A stretch of 64,000 bases of DNA from Bacillota bacterium (GTDB lineage: Bacteria > Bacillota > Clostridia > Lachnospirales > Lachnospiraceae): positions 1 through 64,000 of the forward strand of contig JAFAGA010000083.1 of the NCBI GenBank assembly GCA_023423045.1. The letters are read 5' to 3'. The first letter of the stretch is position 1. The number at the start of each line of letters is the position of its first letter. Made by a program: the position numbers and the translations under genes. A model generated the notes under the pieces. That model saw nothing but the letters and a program-made list of their open reading frames with translations. It did no database searches and was not told the DNA's origin. Shown here piece after piece: positions 35,642 to 43,289 of the stretch.

Positions 35642-36940
35642 TTAGGGGTTATCATTGCCTTCATAAAGATTGTTTAATTCAAAATGCGAGTTAACAACTA
35701 ACCATAACTGAGGATAAAATTGCATTATATTCCATATCGAAATTCCATTTAATCCAAATTCAATTACCAAATTTAAATATTCATTAATACTTCTAGCATC
35801 TCTAAACCGTACAACATACTCCCTATCCAAAATATATTGAAAATATGCTGTTTTGGATACATCATCAAAACGTATTACAGTACCCACATTTTTAGCTAGT
35901 TCAACTGCTGAATTACTAGTGATTGCAAGTCCTTTTGAAACCCCAAGGATAAAAGGAAGCTCCCACAGATAGCCGAGAATAGGTATACCTATAAACATCA
36001 TTTCACCTGGTAATCTTCTTTCCATTTCGTGTACATATTTCCTAATATTTTCAAAAGAAATAATACCTGTAGGAATTCCAATATAATTTCCCCATTCATA
36101 TGTCATTAGAAATAATCCATCTAAATTATAAATAAGTTTTGAATAATCAAAGCCTTCGTATACAATACCAGTCATTAATTCAAATGAGCTTAGGCTCAAG
36201 GTATTAAATACAATTGTAAACCCCTCTTTCTTTATTAAGTTTGAAAACTTAATTATGAAATCCTCGTAATATTTTCGATTTTGTGGAAGTATATATGATA
36301 TGTTAAGATTTACACCATAATACCCCTTCGTCTTTAAAATATTTAACACATTGTATATAAACTGATCCTGGCTTTCTTGACTCATAAGAAGTTTCTGTAT
36401 TACATTACTTTCACCAGTCTGGTTAATTTCTTCTGCTTTTAACATCATAATCGGTGCTACTTGATAAGCCTTTGCTATTTGTAAAATATTAGTATCATCA
36501 ATTTCATTTATTTTTCCTTCGTCAGTAAAAGAATAGCTATAAACTGTAATATATGTTAGGAAAGGTAATGTCTTTTTTAATACATCTGTATTAATATATG
36601 GATAAGCATAACCATACGTAGAAAGTTTCCCAGCTTTTTCCCCTTTGTAACTTATAACCAACATTTCTCCCTCATAGATAAATTCTCTACCTGAAAGATA
36701 CGGATTATTTCTTAATAATTGCAACACAGTAATCTCATATAAATTCGCTATTCCGTTTAATGTATCCCCTTCTTGAACAATATGAGTTACTTGTGGAATT
36801 AAGATAATCAGAGTTTCTCCAACTGCCAAATTATCTGGGTTTTGTATTTCATTATCCAATATTAACCTCTCCTCAGATATGCCATATTTCTTAGCTATTT
36901 CATTCGTTGACTCACCAGTTTGCACTACATGAATAATCAT
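35642..36940 (-). CDS. LysM protein with degenerate GH18 (YaaH/SleL-like) domain
   Basis: 432 residues with two N-terminal LysM repeats (about 1-48, HVVQTGESTNEIAKKYGI; about 53-97, HIVQEGDTLNGIANLYEI) and a GH18-type barrel (about 107-425). Proteins of this architecture (YaaH/SleL) are spore-coat-associated N-acetylglucosaminidases that act on cortex. At the GH18 active-site motif the sequence reads YYGVNLNISYIL (207-218): where active enzymes have DGxxxDxE, positions 208, 213 and 215 are Tyr, Asn and Ser. The catalytic Glu is missing, so hydrolysis is unlikely. There is no signal peptide. It is probably a muramyl-binding pseudoenzyme or spore structural protein. AGGGTG lies five bases before ATG 36940. 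Confidence 0.85.
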   Translation of the reverse strand: MIIHVVQTGESTNEIAKKYGISEERLILDNEIQNPDNLAVGETLIILIPQVTHIVQEGDTLNGIANLYEITVLQLLRNNPYLSGREFIYEGEMLVISYKGEKAGKLSTYGYAYPYINTDVLKKTLPFLTYITVYSYSFTDEGKINEIDDTNILQIAKAYQVAPIMMLKAEEINQTGESNVIQKLLMSQESQDQFIYNVLNILKTKGYYGVNLNISYILPQNRKYYEDFIIKFSNLIKKEGFTIVFNTLSLSSFELMTGIVYEGFDYSKLIYNLDGLFLMTYEWGNYIGIPTGIISFENIRKYVHEMERRLPGEMMFIGIPILGYLWELPFILGVSKGLAITSNSAVELAKNVGTVIRFDDVSKTAYFQYILDREYVVRFRDARSINEYLNLVIEFGLNGISIWNIMQFYPQLWLVVNSHFELNNLYEGNDNP

Positions 36941-37035
36941 TCTAACACCCTAAAAGTAGATTTATTTATTAATATATGAATTTATTTTGTTTCTGATTCT
37001 GATATTAACCGTAGATTCCATTCTATTCCCTATAT

Positions 37036-37197
37036 GCAAAAGCTCTTAGATATGTCTAAAATTTCCGGATCAAGTAAATTTAATAAATATGGTCCCAGTA
37101 GAATTCCTGTTAAAAACATTCCCCAGTAATTTTGGTAGTTTTAGTCTCTTAAAAATTTTTCCAAGTACCATTCCATATAAAAATACAAGTGCAAGTT
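37036..37197 (-). pseudogene. Remnant of a Kef/NhaP-type cation:proton antiporter
   Basis: On the minus strand one frame reads ALVFLYGMVLGKIFKRLKLP and, after a +1 shift at a GGGG run, GMFLTGILLGPYLLNLLDPE, then a stop. Together these match the first two helices of CPA-family sodium or potassium:proton antiporters (LPxLLGMLLTGILLGP pattern). Only about 50 codons survive and the frame is broken, so it is a decayed fragment. Confidence 0.55.
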
Positions 37198-37326
37198 ATA
37201 ATAGCATATTTTTTCTCTCTATTCTTTTCAAAAAAAGCCAATGATCCTGTGATTTATATTCACAGAAGTCATCAGCTTATAAAGCGGTTACAGTCACAGA
37301 ATACAATGCACTTCTGGGCTATCCAT

Positions 37327-37449
37327 TTAGAGCAATACCCTACCTTTAGACATTATAAAATATATCATAAGCACAATAGCCATGATCAATATCACAGGCA
37401 TAGAGATGCTCGTAACCTTTCGGTAGCCATCGAACAAATTAAAAGCCAT
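37327..37449 (-). CDS. Possible small membrane protein (40 aa)
   Basis: The frame starts at ATG 37449 with AAAGG four bases upstream. The translation MAFNLFDGYRKVTSISMP continues into one hydrophobic helix of about 20 residues and ends SKGRVLL. I do not recognise a family. It could be a genuine one-helix protein or a scrap of a larger decayed gene; the flanking sequence 36941-37035 and 37198-37326 shows nothing else. Confidence 0.3.
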   Translation of the reverse strand: MAFNLFDGYRKVTSISMPVILIMAIVLMIYFIMSKGRVLL

Positions 37450-37528
37450 GATGCCTTTCAGCTAAACGGAAGGAAACCAGTAAAGAATTATGCTTAGCAA
37501 GTTCCACATTTTCCAGCTCCCCTGCCAC

Positions 37529-37560
37529 AAAAAAGCACCCATCACATTCTGACAAGTGCT
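37529..37560 (-). terminator. Terminator of the XRE regulator gene
   Basis: On the minus strand AGCAC (37556-37560) pairs with GTGCT (37534-37538) and is followed by six U residues (37529-37534). It lies 13 bases after the stop codon at 37573. The stem is short. Confidence 0.5.
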
Positions 37561-37572
37561 AAAATTAAATTC

Positions 37573-38322
37573 CTACTCTTCTTGAAGAATTGTATAATTA
37601 ATGCAATTTTGCATTTTAGCCTGAGCTATACATTCTTCCTTACTTTTACCGTGACCCCTAATTCTATCATTTTCGTCAACCCAATAATACAAATCCTCAG
37701 CTCCGAACAGTTCCGCTCTTACTTCTTTCAGAATTTCCATTTCTGTTACATCCACTCTGTCCTGCGCTTTTTCAGAAAATGATAGTGCTTTTCGTTGTTC
37801 TTCATGATGCATAAAGCCATCATCAATAATATTATACAATATTCTAGAAAACTTCTGTGCCTGTTCATCCGTTTCAAAATAAATGCCAAACCCGTTAGCA
37901 TAAATAGAAACAATGTTATATCCGTATACCTTTAACTCTAATGCAATTCCCATAATACGAGCAAATCTTAATTCTATAATTGGGAAGAATTCCTGTATAT
38001 CCTCCTCAAGAACATCATAGAATCCTTTTTCTTTAATAGTTCTGATAAATTCATTACTGCAATCCTCTATGATATTATATCTCTTTGTACTAACTATCTT
38101 TGTTTCCTGAGCCTTTCCAAACAGTAACTCATCTGTTGATATATTAAAAATCTCACTAATTCTTGCTAGCATATGAATGTCAGGTTTTCCAATATTGTCT
38201 TCCCAGGTAGAAATTGTTTGTCTTGCAACATTTATTTGTTGTGCCAATTTCTCCTGTGATAACTTGTTTTTGTCTCGAAGAACTCTCAGATTCTCTCCAA
38301 AACGTACATTTTTTCTAATCAT
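37573..38322 (-). CDS. XRE-family helix-turn-helix regulator
   Basis: 249 residues. The N-terminal HTH_3 domain (about 8-62) reads FGENLRVLRDKNKLSQEKLA, then QQINVARQTISTWEDNIGKP and IFNISTDELLFG, the standard Cro/CI fold. The remaining 180 residues form a domain I do not recognise; it contains a motif (YADGF-like IYANGFGIYFETDEQAQKFS) and a C-terminal segment with EDLYYWVDENDRIRG. The likely role is control of nearby accessory genes. GGAGGA lies 11 bases before ATG 38322, and 280 bp separate it from the divergent amidase gene. That gap is A+T-rich, with a TATAAT-like box near 38560 but no certain promoter. Confidence 0.85.
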   Translation of the reverse strand: MIRKNVRFGENLRVLRDKNKLSQEKLAQQINVARQTISTWEDNIGKPDIHMLARISEIFNISTDELLFGKAQETKIVSTKRYNIIEDCSNEFIRTIKEKGFYDVLEEDIQEFFPIIELRFARIMGIALELKVYGYNIVSIYANGFGIYFETDEQAQKFSRILYNIIDDGFMHHEEQRKALSFSEKAQDRVDVTEMEILKEVRAELFGAEDLYYWVDENDRIRGHGKSKEECIAQAKMQNCINYTILQEE

Positions 38323-38603
38323 AAATGGATTTATCCTCCTATAAATTGATATATCTATTATAGCATTGTCCTACCAATTTACCAAGCTAATGGATTTAAC
38401 ATTACCGCAATTCATTTTAACAAAACGAGAGATACAAAGAGTTCAACTTAACTTAATAACAGCACGCATACTAGCCTTAGTGCATTTGAAATAATGACTA
38501 TAACAATCTATGAAGGAATTGTATTAGCCTTAATAACAACATTTAACATGAACTTGAATACAATATAATAACAGTTTTATAGAATAGGAAGTATAAGTAT
38601 TTC

Positions 38604-39179
38604 ATGGCTATTAAAATATTTATAGATCAAGGACACAATCCGACTGGTTACCACAATACTGGTGCCAGAGGTCTTGGGTTAATAGAAGAAGATATTACTT
38701 ATCAGGTTGGAATCTATCTTGCCAATTTATTAGGAGCTGACCGAAGATTTTCCGTTTTGTTATCAAGACCTACGCCTACTACGGTTTTAGGAACTTCAAA
38801 TGCAACCAGCCTGGCTGAAAGGGTTAGAATGGCGAATGAATGGCCTGCTGATTATTTTATCAGTATCCATGCTAATGCAAATGTAAATCCAGCAATTAAT
38901 GGAGCTGAGATCTATATATACCAATACAACACTCAAGCACATTGGCTAGCGCAGCAAATAATGGATGCTATTGTCCATTTTACAGCCTTAAATAATAATG
39001 GCATCCGAATAAATCAATCCTTATATGTTTTGCGCAGAACTAATATGCCTTCCTTACTGATAGAAATGGGGTATCTTACGAATGAACAGGATGCCGCTAT
39101 TCTTCGAGATGATCAATGGCTGATTGCTTATGCAATATATATCGGTATTTTAAATTATTTTGGATTCAAACCGATTTAA
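38604..39179 (+). CDS. N-acetylmuramoyl-L-alanine amidase (Amidase_3), cytosolic
   Basis: Zinc amidase of 191 residues that cleaves the MurNAc-L-Ala bond. The whole protein is one Amidase_3 domain: IFIDQGHNPTGYHNTGARG (first zinc His), a Glu in GLIEEDITYQVG, SIHANANVNPAINGAEIY (second zinc His), and the catalytic Glu in PSLLIEMGYLTNEQDA. There is no signal peptide and no wall-binding domain. In Bacillus the mother-cell amidase CwlC also lacks a signal peptide, which suggests a sporulation role here. It is followed after 24 bp by a SpoIID-like gene, probably one operon. Confidence 0.93.
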   Translation: MAIKIFIDQGHNPTGYHNTGARGLGLIEEDITYQVGIYLANLLGADRRFSVLLSRPTPTTVLGTSNATSLAERVRMANEWPADYFISIHANANVNPAINGAEIYIYQYNTQAHWLAQQIMDAIVHFTALNNNGIRINQSLYVLRRTNMPSLLIEMGYLTNEQDAAILRDDQWLIAYAIYIGILNYFGFKPI

Positions 39180-39203
39180 TATTAATGAAAGGAGGGATAA
39201 AGA

Positions 39204-40496
39204 ATGGTGGAAAACAATAACATTAATCGAAATTTAAATAATAAAATTCGTGTTTATCCAGCTGAAATGAGAACACAGACCTTCGGGAGGTTACAGGTTC
39301 GCTGCACAACCAGAGGACTGGTACCAATTGATAGTGCAATCGTCCAAATTTCCACTTCGGCAGAGCCGGAGGTAATTATAGAAGAGCTTACTACAGATTT
39401 TAACGGACTCACACAAGAAATTGAATTACCGGCACCCCCAATTGATTATAGTCTGAACCCTGCTCCAACCACAAAACCTTATTCAGAATTTAACCTCAGG
39501 GTAAGCGCACCGGACTTTGAACCGGTTACCGTATCGAATGTTGAAATACTCACCCTTGTAACAGCTCTGCAGGAATTAACACTAACCCCTGCAGAAATAC
39601 CTACTGGAGGTGAATTATTTGTAATACCACCTCATACTTTATATGGCGATTACCCACCAAAAATAGAAGAAGATGAGATTAAAACTATAGGTGAAACCGG
39701 TGAAATTGTATTACAAAATGTAGTGATCCCTGAATATATCGTAGTCCACGACGGTCCTCCTACTGATACTGCTGCACAGAATCACTATGTACGGTACCGT
39801 GATTATATTAAAAATGTAGCTTCTAGCGAAATCTATGCCACATGGCCGGAATCAACCATTATGGCAAATATTCTTGCTATCCAGTCCTTTACCCTAAATC
39901 GAGTTTTTACGGAATGGTATCGTAATCAGGGATATAATTTTACCATAACCTCATCAACGGCCTTTGATCACAAATGGATTCCGGGCAGGAATATTTACAG
40001 TAATATCGGCCTAGCGGTGGACCAGATATTCACCAATTATTTATCTAGACCTAATGTTAAACAACCCATATTAACCCAGTACTGTGATGGTTATAGAGTA
40101 CAGTGTCCGAACTGGATGACCCAATGGGGATCTAAGGAATTGGGAGAGAATGGTCTGAATGCAATCCAGATACTTCAACATTTTTATGGAGATTCCATGT
40201 TTATTAACACAGCACCTCAAGTATCTGGTGTTCCAGCTTCCTGGCCGGGAGTAAATCTGACAATAGGTTCCACCGGAGTCAGTGTACGGATGATTCAAGA
40301 ACAGCTAAACCGTATTTCAGATACTTATGTAACGATTCCTAAAATGGCTGTGGATGGACAGTATGGACCACAAACCGCAGAGGCGGTAAGAATCTTCCAG
40401 CAAATATTTAATCTTCCCCAAACCGGTGTGATAGATTTTGCTACATGGTATAAAATATCTCATATATATGTGGGTGTTACGAGAATTGCGGAATGA
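39204..40496 (+). CDS. SpoIID-like protein with C-terminal peptidoglycan-binding domain
   Basis: 430 residues. Residues 1-180 are a beta-rich region without a name (RVYPAEMRTQTFGRLQVR). Residues 185-340 match the SpoIID/LytB domain: VRYRDYIKNVASSEIYATWP with Glu209 at the catalytic position of SpoIID lytic transglycosylases, and NWMTQWGSKELGENGLNAIQ, typical of the family's C-terminal half. Residues 355-420 are a PG_binding_1 domain (SVRMIQEQLNRIS, VDGQYGPQTAEAVRIFQ). There is no signal peptide. GGAGGG lies upstream of ATG 39204. Paired with an amidase, it could degrade glycan strands after amidase action, as SpoIID does with SpoIIP in engulfment. Confidence 0.88.
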   Translation: MVENNNINRNLNNKIRVYPAEMRTQTFGRLQVRCTTRGLVPIDSAIVQISTSAEPEVIIEELTTDFNGLTQEIELPAPPIDYSLNPAPTTKPYSEFNLRVSAPDFEPVTVSNVEILTLVTALQELTLTPAEIPTGGELFVIPPHTLYGDYPPKIEEDEIKTIGETGEIVLQNVVIPEYIVVHDGPPTDTAAQNHYVRYRDYIKNVASSEIYATWPESTIMANILAIQSFTLNRVFTEWYRNQGYNFTITSSTAFDHKWIPGRNIYSNIGLAVDQIFTNYLSRPNVKQPILTQYCDGYRVQCPNWMTQWGSKELGENGLNAIQILQHFYGDSMFINTAPQVSGVPASWPGVNLTIGSTGVSVRMIQEQLNRISDTYVTIPKMAVDGQYGPQTAEAVRIFQQIFNLPQTGVIDFATWYKISHIYVGVTRIAE

Positions 40497-41037
40497 GTTA
40501 TACGATCGTAACGATTATCATAATACTGGGACTATCGTTACGAAAATATTCGCTTACTACCATGCCCTTATTTATCAACTCATTTAAAGTCGGGTGAATT
40601 ATAATTTAAGGGGTAAGCGTCAAATGAAACACGCCTATAATAAAAAATCTGATCAAGTATAATAGTCATATCTTAATCAGATGTTTTGTTATGGGTCGTG
40701 ACCCTGTTGAGCACGCAATGCGTGAGAAATATAACCCCCCAGCTATGCGGGTGTGCGACGATTGTTACACAAAAAAATCACCTTTGACTTATATTTTATG
40801 TTCGTAATTTAATTTATCATTTAAGTTGGGCATAATTCATCCAATGATTATGAATTTTATAGGAGCGATACTGTCTAACGATTACTAAATCTTATAACGA
40901 TTAACCTTATATCGTTAATATGGTTGTGCAAACGCAGTTAGAACGATGTAATAATTATAACTTAGCCCAATATTTTTCTCTTGAAAGTCTAGAACTATCT
41001 CTGAGCAACTTGCCACAAGACCCTTATATTAGGCCAT
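40497..41037. other. Gene-free 541-bp stretch with repeated AACGAT motifs
   Basis: It contains an inverted repeat CGTAACGAT...ATCGTTACG near 40509-40543 just behind the SpoIID-like gene, and a hairpin ATCTGAT...ATCAGAT near 40650-40682. A segment near 40735-40755 (CCCCCCAGCTATGCGGGTG) looks like an IS200/IS605-type end hairpin. A cluster of four AACGAT/ATCGTT boxes lies between about 40875 and 40950. Long-range complementarity (TTGGGC...GCCCAA) brackets 40827-40977. No coding region is supported. The AACGAT cluster is probably the inner part of the right transposon end. Confidence 0.5.
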
Positions 41038-41580
41038 TTACAGACTTGAACACGGAAACCGAAATTGTATTAATCTCGTAACCCTTTTGTTAAGGACTTC
41101 ATAGCTTTTGGCCGGAGTAATCCCCCATTCCTTCCTATAATAATCCTCCTTCAGCCGCTGCAGCAGGAGTTCCTCTCCCACTCCCTCCAGATCACCGGTA
41201 AAGAGCATGTCAAAGTTCCCATAGGTCACACTCAGCACCATGGAATAGGAATTCGCTGAGGTCACCGCAAAATCAGAAGCCGGATGCAGACAATAGATAT
41301 CCATCTTTCCATCCCTGATCCGGTCACCTGCACTCATATAGCGTACCGGTATCTTCCTGTCCCTGACCAGACTCTCCAACCGAAGATAGGCTTCCTCTTT
41401 CTCACGGATTGAGGGAAGCACCAGGCATCCCACCGCAATCAGATCCTGTGCCAGAAGCTCCTCCACCCCGCTGATATGATCCTTATCCGTATGGCTCACA
41501 ATAATATAGTCCAGACGTCCGGTGCCTCTGGCAATCAAAAAGGGAAGGATCCGGTAAGTTCCTTTAAAAGTTTCTTCCAA
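41038..41580 (-). pseudogene. comEC internal fragment (metallo-beta-lactamase domain)
   Basis: The frame encodes the middle of the ComEC MBL domain: GTYRILPFLIARGTGRLDYI, IVSHTDKDHISG (metal-binding HxDxDH), and SYSMVLSVTYGNFDMLFTGD. True comEC homology ends at the Leu codon at 41092 in ITPAKSYEVL; the last 17 codons come from the inserted repeat. The 5' side is also cut near 41570, so the membrane competence domain is absent. The next native codon, Lys of KVAHHGS, is found at 44915. The fragment cannot make a working DNA channel. Confidence 0.92.
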
Positions 41581-41786
41581 ATTATGTACGATTTGAATTA
41601 GTTACTGAACTTTTTGGTGTGCTAATTCGATTTGCTCCTTTGTATAGTTTTCCATCTTAGTTCAGGCTCCTTACTATTTATAATTGATGAGATGTATTAT
41701 CTTTAAATATAATGGGAAGTTCGCTTACCAAATTTTCAATAATCCAAGGTTGCTTTAGAAGTCTTAGTGTTTAATTATAATTACTT

Positions 41787-42011
41787 TTACACCTTCAATT
41801 TTTTCAATATCACCTTTGAATTCTGCTTCATTCTGGATAATGTACGCCGCACAATCTTTTTCCCTTTGAGCACAGATGGCTCGGCAGTTTCATCAGAAAC
41901 TAAGAATAAACGAAACCTTCTTAGATGAGACGTGGAACTATTAACAAGCGATTTGACATTACCGGTCGAGTTCTCTTCCTCGTTCTTCTCATTATTCCTT
42001 AGGAATGACAT
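41787..42011 (-). CDS. Doubtful small ORF overlapping the unknown gene at 41992
   Basis: 74 codons from ATG 42011, which overlaps the end of the upstream gene by 20 bp. The composition is Lys/Arg/Ser-rich with no family resemblance. An alternative frame over the last third reads CAQREKDCAAYIIQ, then EAEFKGDIEKIEGVKVIIIK, and looks more protein-like, suggesting a frameshifted remnant. I would not rely on either reading. Between here and the comEC fragment (41581-41786) is another tiny frame, MENYTKEQIELAHQKVQ, with a good AAGGAG site, resembling the start of a DUF1398-type protein cut off by the comEC junction. Confidence 0.2.
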   Translation of the reverse strand: MSFLRNNEKNEEENSTGNVKSLVNSSTSHLRRFRLFLVSDETAEPSVLKGKKIVRRTLSRMKQNSKVILKKLKV

Positions 42012-42714
42012 GATATTTCATGTTCCTCGCCTTAAACCAGCAATATCCGTCACCAATATCCTCAACCTTCATGTCACCGTCATCAACAAAATACACGAAT
42101 CCATCTTCGATTAATACTGTAGCTTCAGACCAGTACGGATCGTATTCTTCAGTAGCTCGACTTTTTATACTGTATGAAACATCTCCGCTAAGCCAGACTT
42201 CTATCGAACAGCCCCATACACTATCAAACGCAACAAATACTGATCCATCCTCATTTTGCTTAAATTTATCAATACATGCATCATGGAAATAACCAGAAAC
42301 ACTCATGAGATTATCAACATCAACTTGTGACTTTATTTCTGGATATTCATTGTAGTGATAATCGACATCGATTTGAATACACTTATTCAAGAGTGCTGCT
42401 GGTATCTCATCTTCAATGTAATCCTGACTAACATCTGTAAGAAAATCAATTCCGCCATGTCCTTCGCTATCGATAATCCAGTTATCTTGACCGCAGTTAA
42501 TTATCAATACTGACGGTTCAAGATATTTGCTGTTTCTATCAAAAATGTACTGTTTTACAAGCTCATTCTTTCCTTCATTCAGCACCAGATAATATTGATT
42601 ATGAATGCCTTCGAGGTATCTCTGATAATCGTCTGTAGCAGTAATTACACAGTAATACCCGAAAACAGCCGATATATAATATTTTCCATTGCCTAAGCGA
42701 ATTATTGCATACAT
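41992..42714 (-). CDS. Hypothetical protein, 240 aa
   Basis: An acidic soluble protein, MYAIIRLGNGKYYISAVFGY at the N-terminus, with many Tyr and Asp and no transmembrane segment or signal peptide. Motif-like stretches are WGCSIEVWLSGDVSYS and DPYWSEATVLIEDGFVYFVD. I do not recognise the family. The size, acidity and location among accessory scraps would suit an immunity protein of a contact-dependent or polymorphic toxin, but nothing proves it. A good ribosome site (AAGGAGG) precedes ATG 42714, so it is probably a real gene. Confidence 0.7.
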   Translation of the reverse strand: MYAIIRLGNGKYYISAVFGYYCVITATDDYQRYLEGIHNQYYLVLNEGKNELVKQYIFDRNSKYLEPSVLIINCGQDNWIIDSEGHGGIDFLTDVSQDYIEDEIPAALLNKCIQIDVDYHYNEYPEIKSQVDVDNLMSVSGYFHDACIDKFKQNEDGSVFVAFDSVWGCSIEVWLSGDVSYSIKSRATEEYDPYWSEATVLIEDGFVYFVDDGDMKVEDIGDGYCWFKARNMKYHVIPKE

Positions 42715-42872
42715 TAAACCTCAACCTCCTTTACTCATTTCCTGTCCTTATTTTATTGCCACTTGGCAGAATAAAGCCTGTTTAAAATTACATTCATCAA
42801 ATTTGTTATGGCATCATTAAAACTATTGTAAACTATTTGGTTTCAATTTACAACAGAACCATAATAAACCAA

Positions 42873-42902
42873 ACCCGCAACTCAAGCACTAGAACTGCGG
42901 GT
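42873..42902 (-). terminator. Hairpin behind the recombinase remnant
   Basis: On the minus strand ACCCGCA pairs with TGCGGGT (42896-42902 and 42873-42879), with further partial pairing inside. Only a few U residues follow. It lies 17 bp after the recombinase remnant's stop and may be that gene's old terminator. Confidence 0.45.
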
Positions 42903-42918
42903 AAATTTGCATTGCTAA

Positions 42919-43098
42919 TTATTCGTCAATTTGTATTTCAATACCTGATTTGAATTCAACAATGATGCAGTCGTCACTGTCAGTACTGACACGGCAGTAC
43001 GCTGCTACTCTGGTTTTCTGCTTTTTGTCGGTTACTTTCTATGTCCCAATGGTTTTCTTTGCTGGAATAACCGTTACGTTACTCGCTAAGGAGATCAT
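42919..43098 (-). pseudogene. Internally deleted large serine recombinase remnant
   Basis: One 60-codon frame starts ATG 43098 (MISLASNVTVIPAKKTIGT), hits an in-frame TAG, continues KQKTRVAAYCRVSTDSD (the catalytic-Ser head of large serine recombinases) and then jumps to DCIIVEFKSGIEIQIDE and a stop, the typical extreme C-terminus of the same family. Some 470 central codons are missing. The remnant marks an earlier mobile-element insertion that was excised imperfectly. Nothing else is visible in 42715-42872 or 43108-43289. Confidence 0.85.
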
Positions 43099-43289
43099 CC
43101 CTCCACCTTACTTTCTATCAATCCTTCCGTTCAAGGGAATAAGCCCATGAACTTCGTTTGTCTTTTGGTGATAAATACAATTATTTATTCTTATGCTTTC
43201 GTGCCTATTTTAATTAAAATATATTGTCCTTTCGTGATTATCATGATATAATGCAGTTATTCCGAGTATTACTATAACCATGAGGAGGT

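Larger units (their letters stand above)
34438..41091. mobile_element. 6.65-kb island bounded by inverted repeats, inside comEC
   Basis: The left end (34438 onward) reads CATTAGGG, then GATACAAT and CGATGAACAC. The right end, read inward on the minus strand from 41091, reads AACAAAAGGGTTAC, then ATACAATTTCGG and CCGTGTTC. The left-end sequence recurs at 44916. Just inside lie palindromes centred on TTAACGATA. These features resemble ends of DDE transposons with multiple transposase sites (IS21- or Tn7-like), but the island encodes no transposase I recognise. Cargo: hsp20, a LysM/GH18-like protein, an XRE regulator, an amidase and a SpoIID-like protein. The stretch 34546-34690 holds only a 24-codon open remnant. 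Confidence 0.55.

Noticed and set aside
37189..37497. 102-codon plus-strand frame rich in His and Tyr
   Set aside because: It overlaps the antiporter remnant and a better small minus-strand frame, has no ribosome site and no family resemblance.
40690..40760. IS200/IS605-type end hairpin
   Set aside because: A short resemblance (CCCCCCAGCTATGCGGGTG) without a TnpA/TnpB gene or a matching second end; too weak to list as an element.
42950..43150. 66-codon hydrophobic plus-strand frame
   Set aside because: It is the complementary strand of the serine-recombinase remnant, which explains the sequence better.
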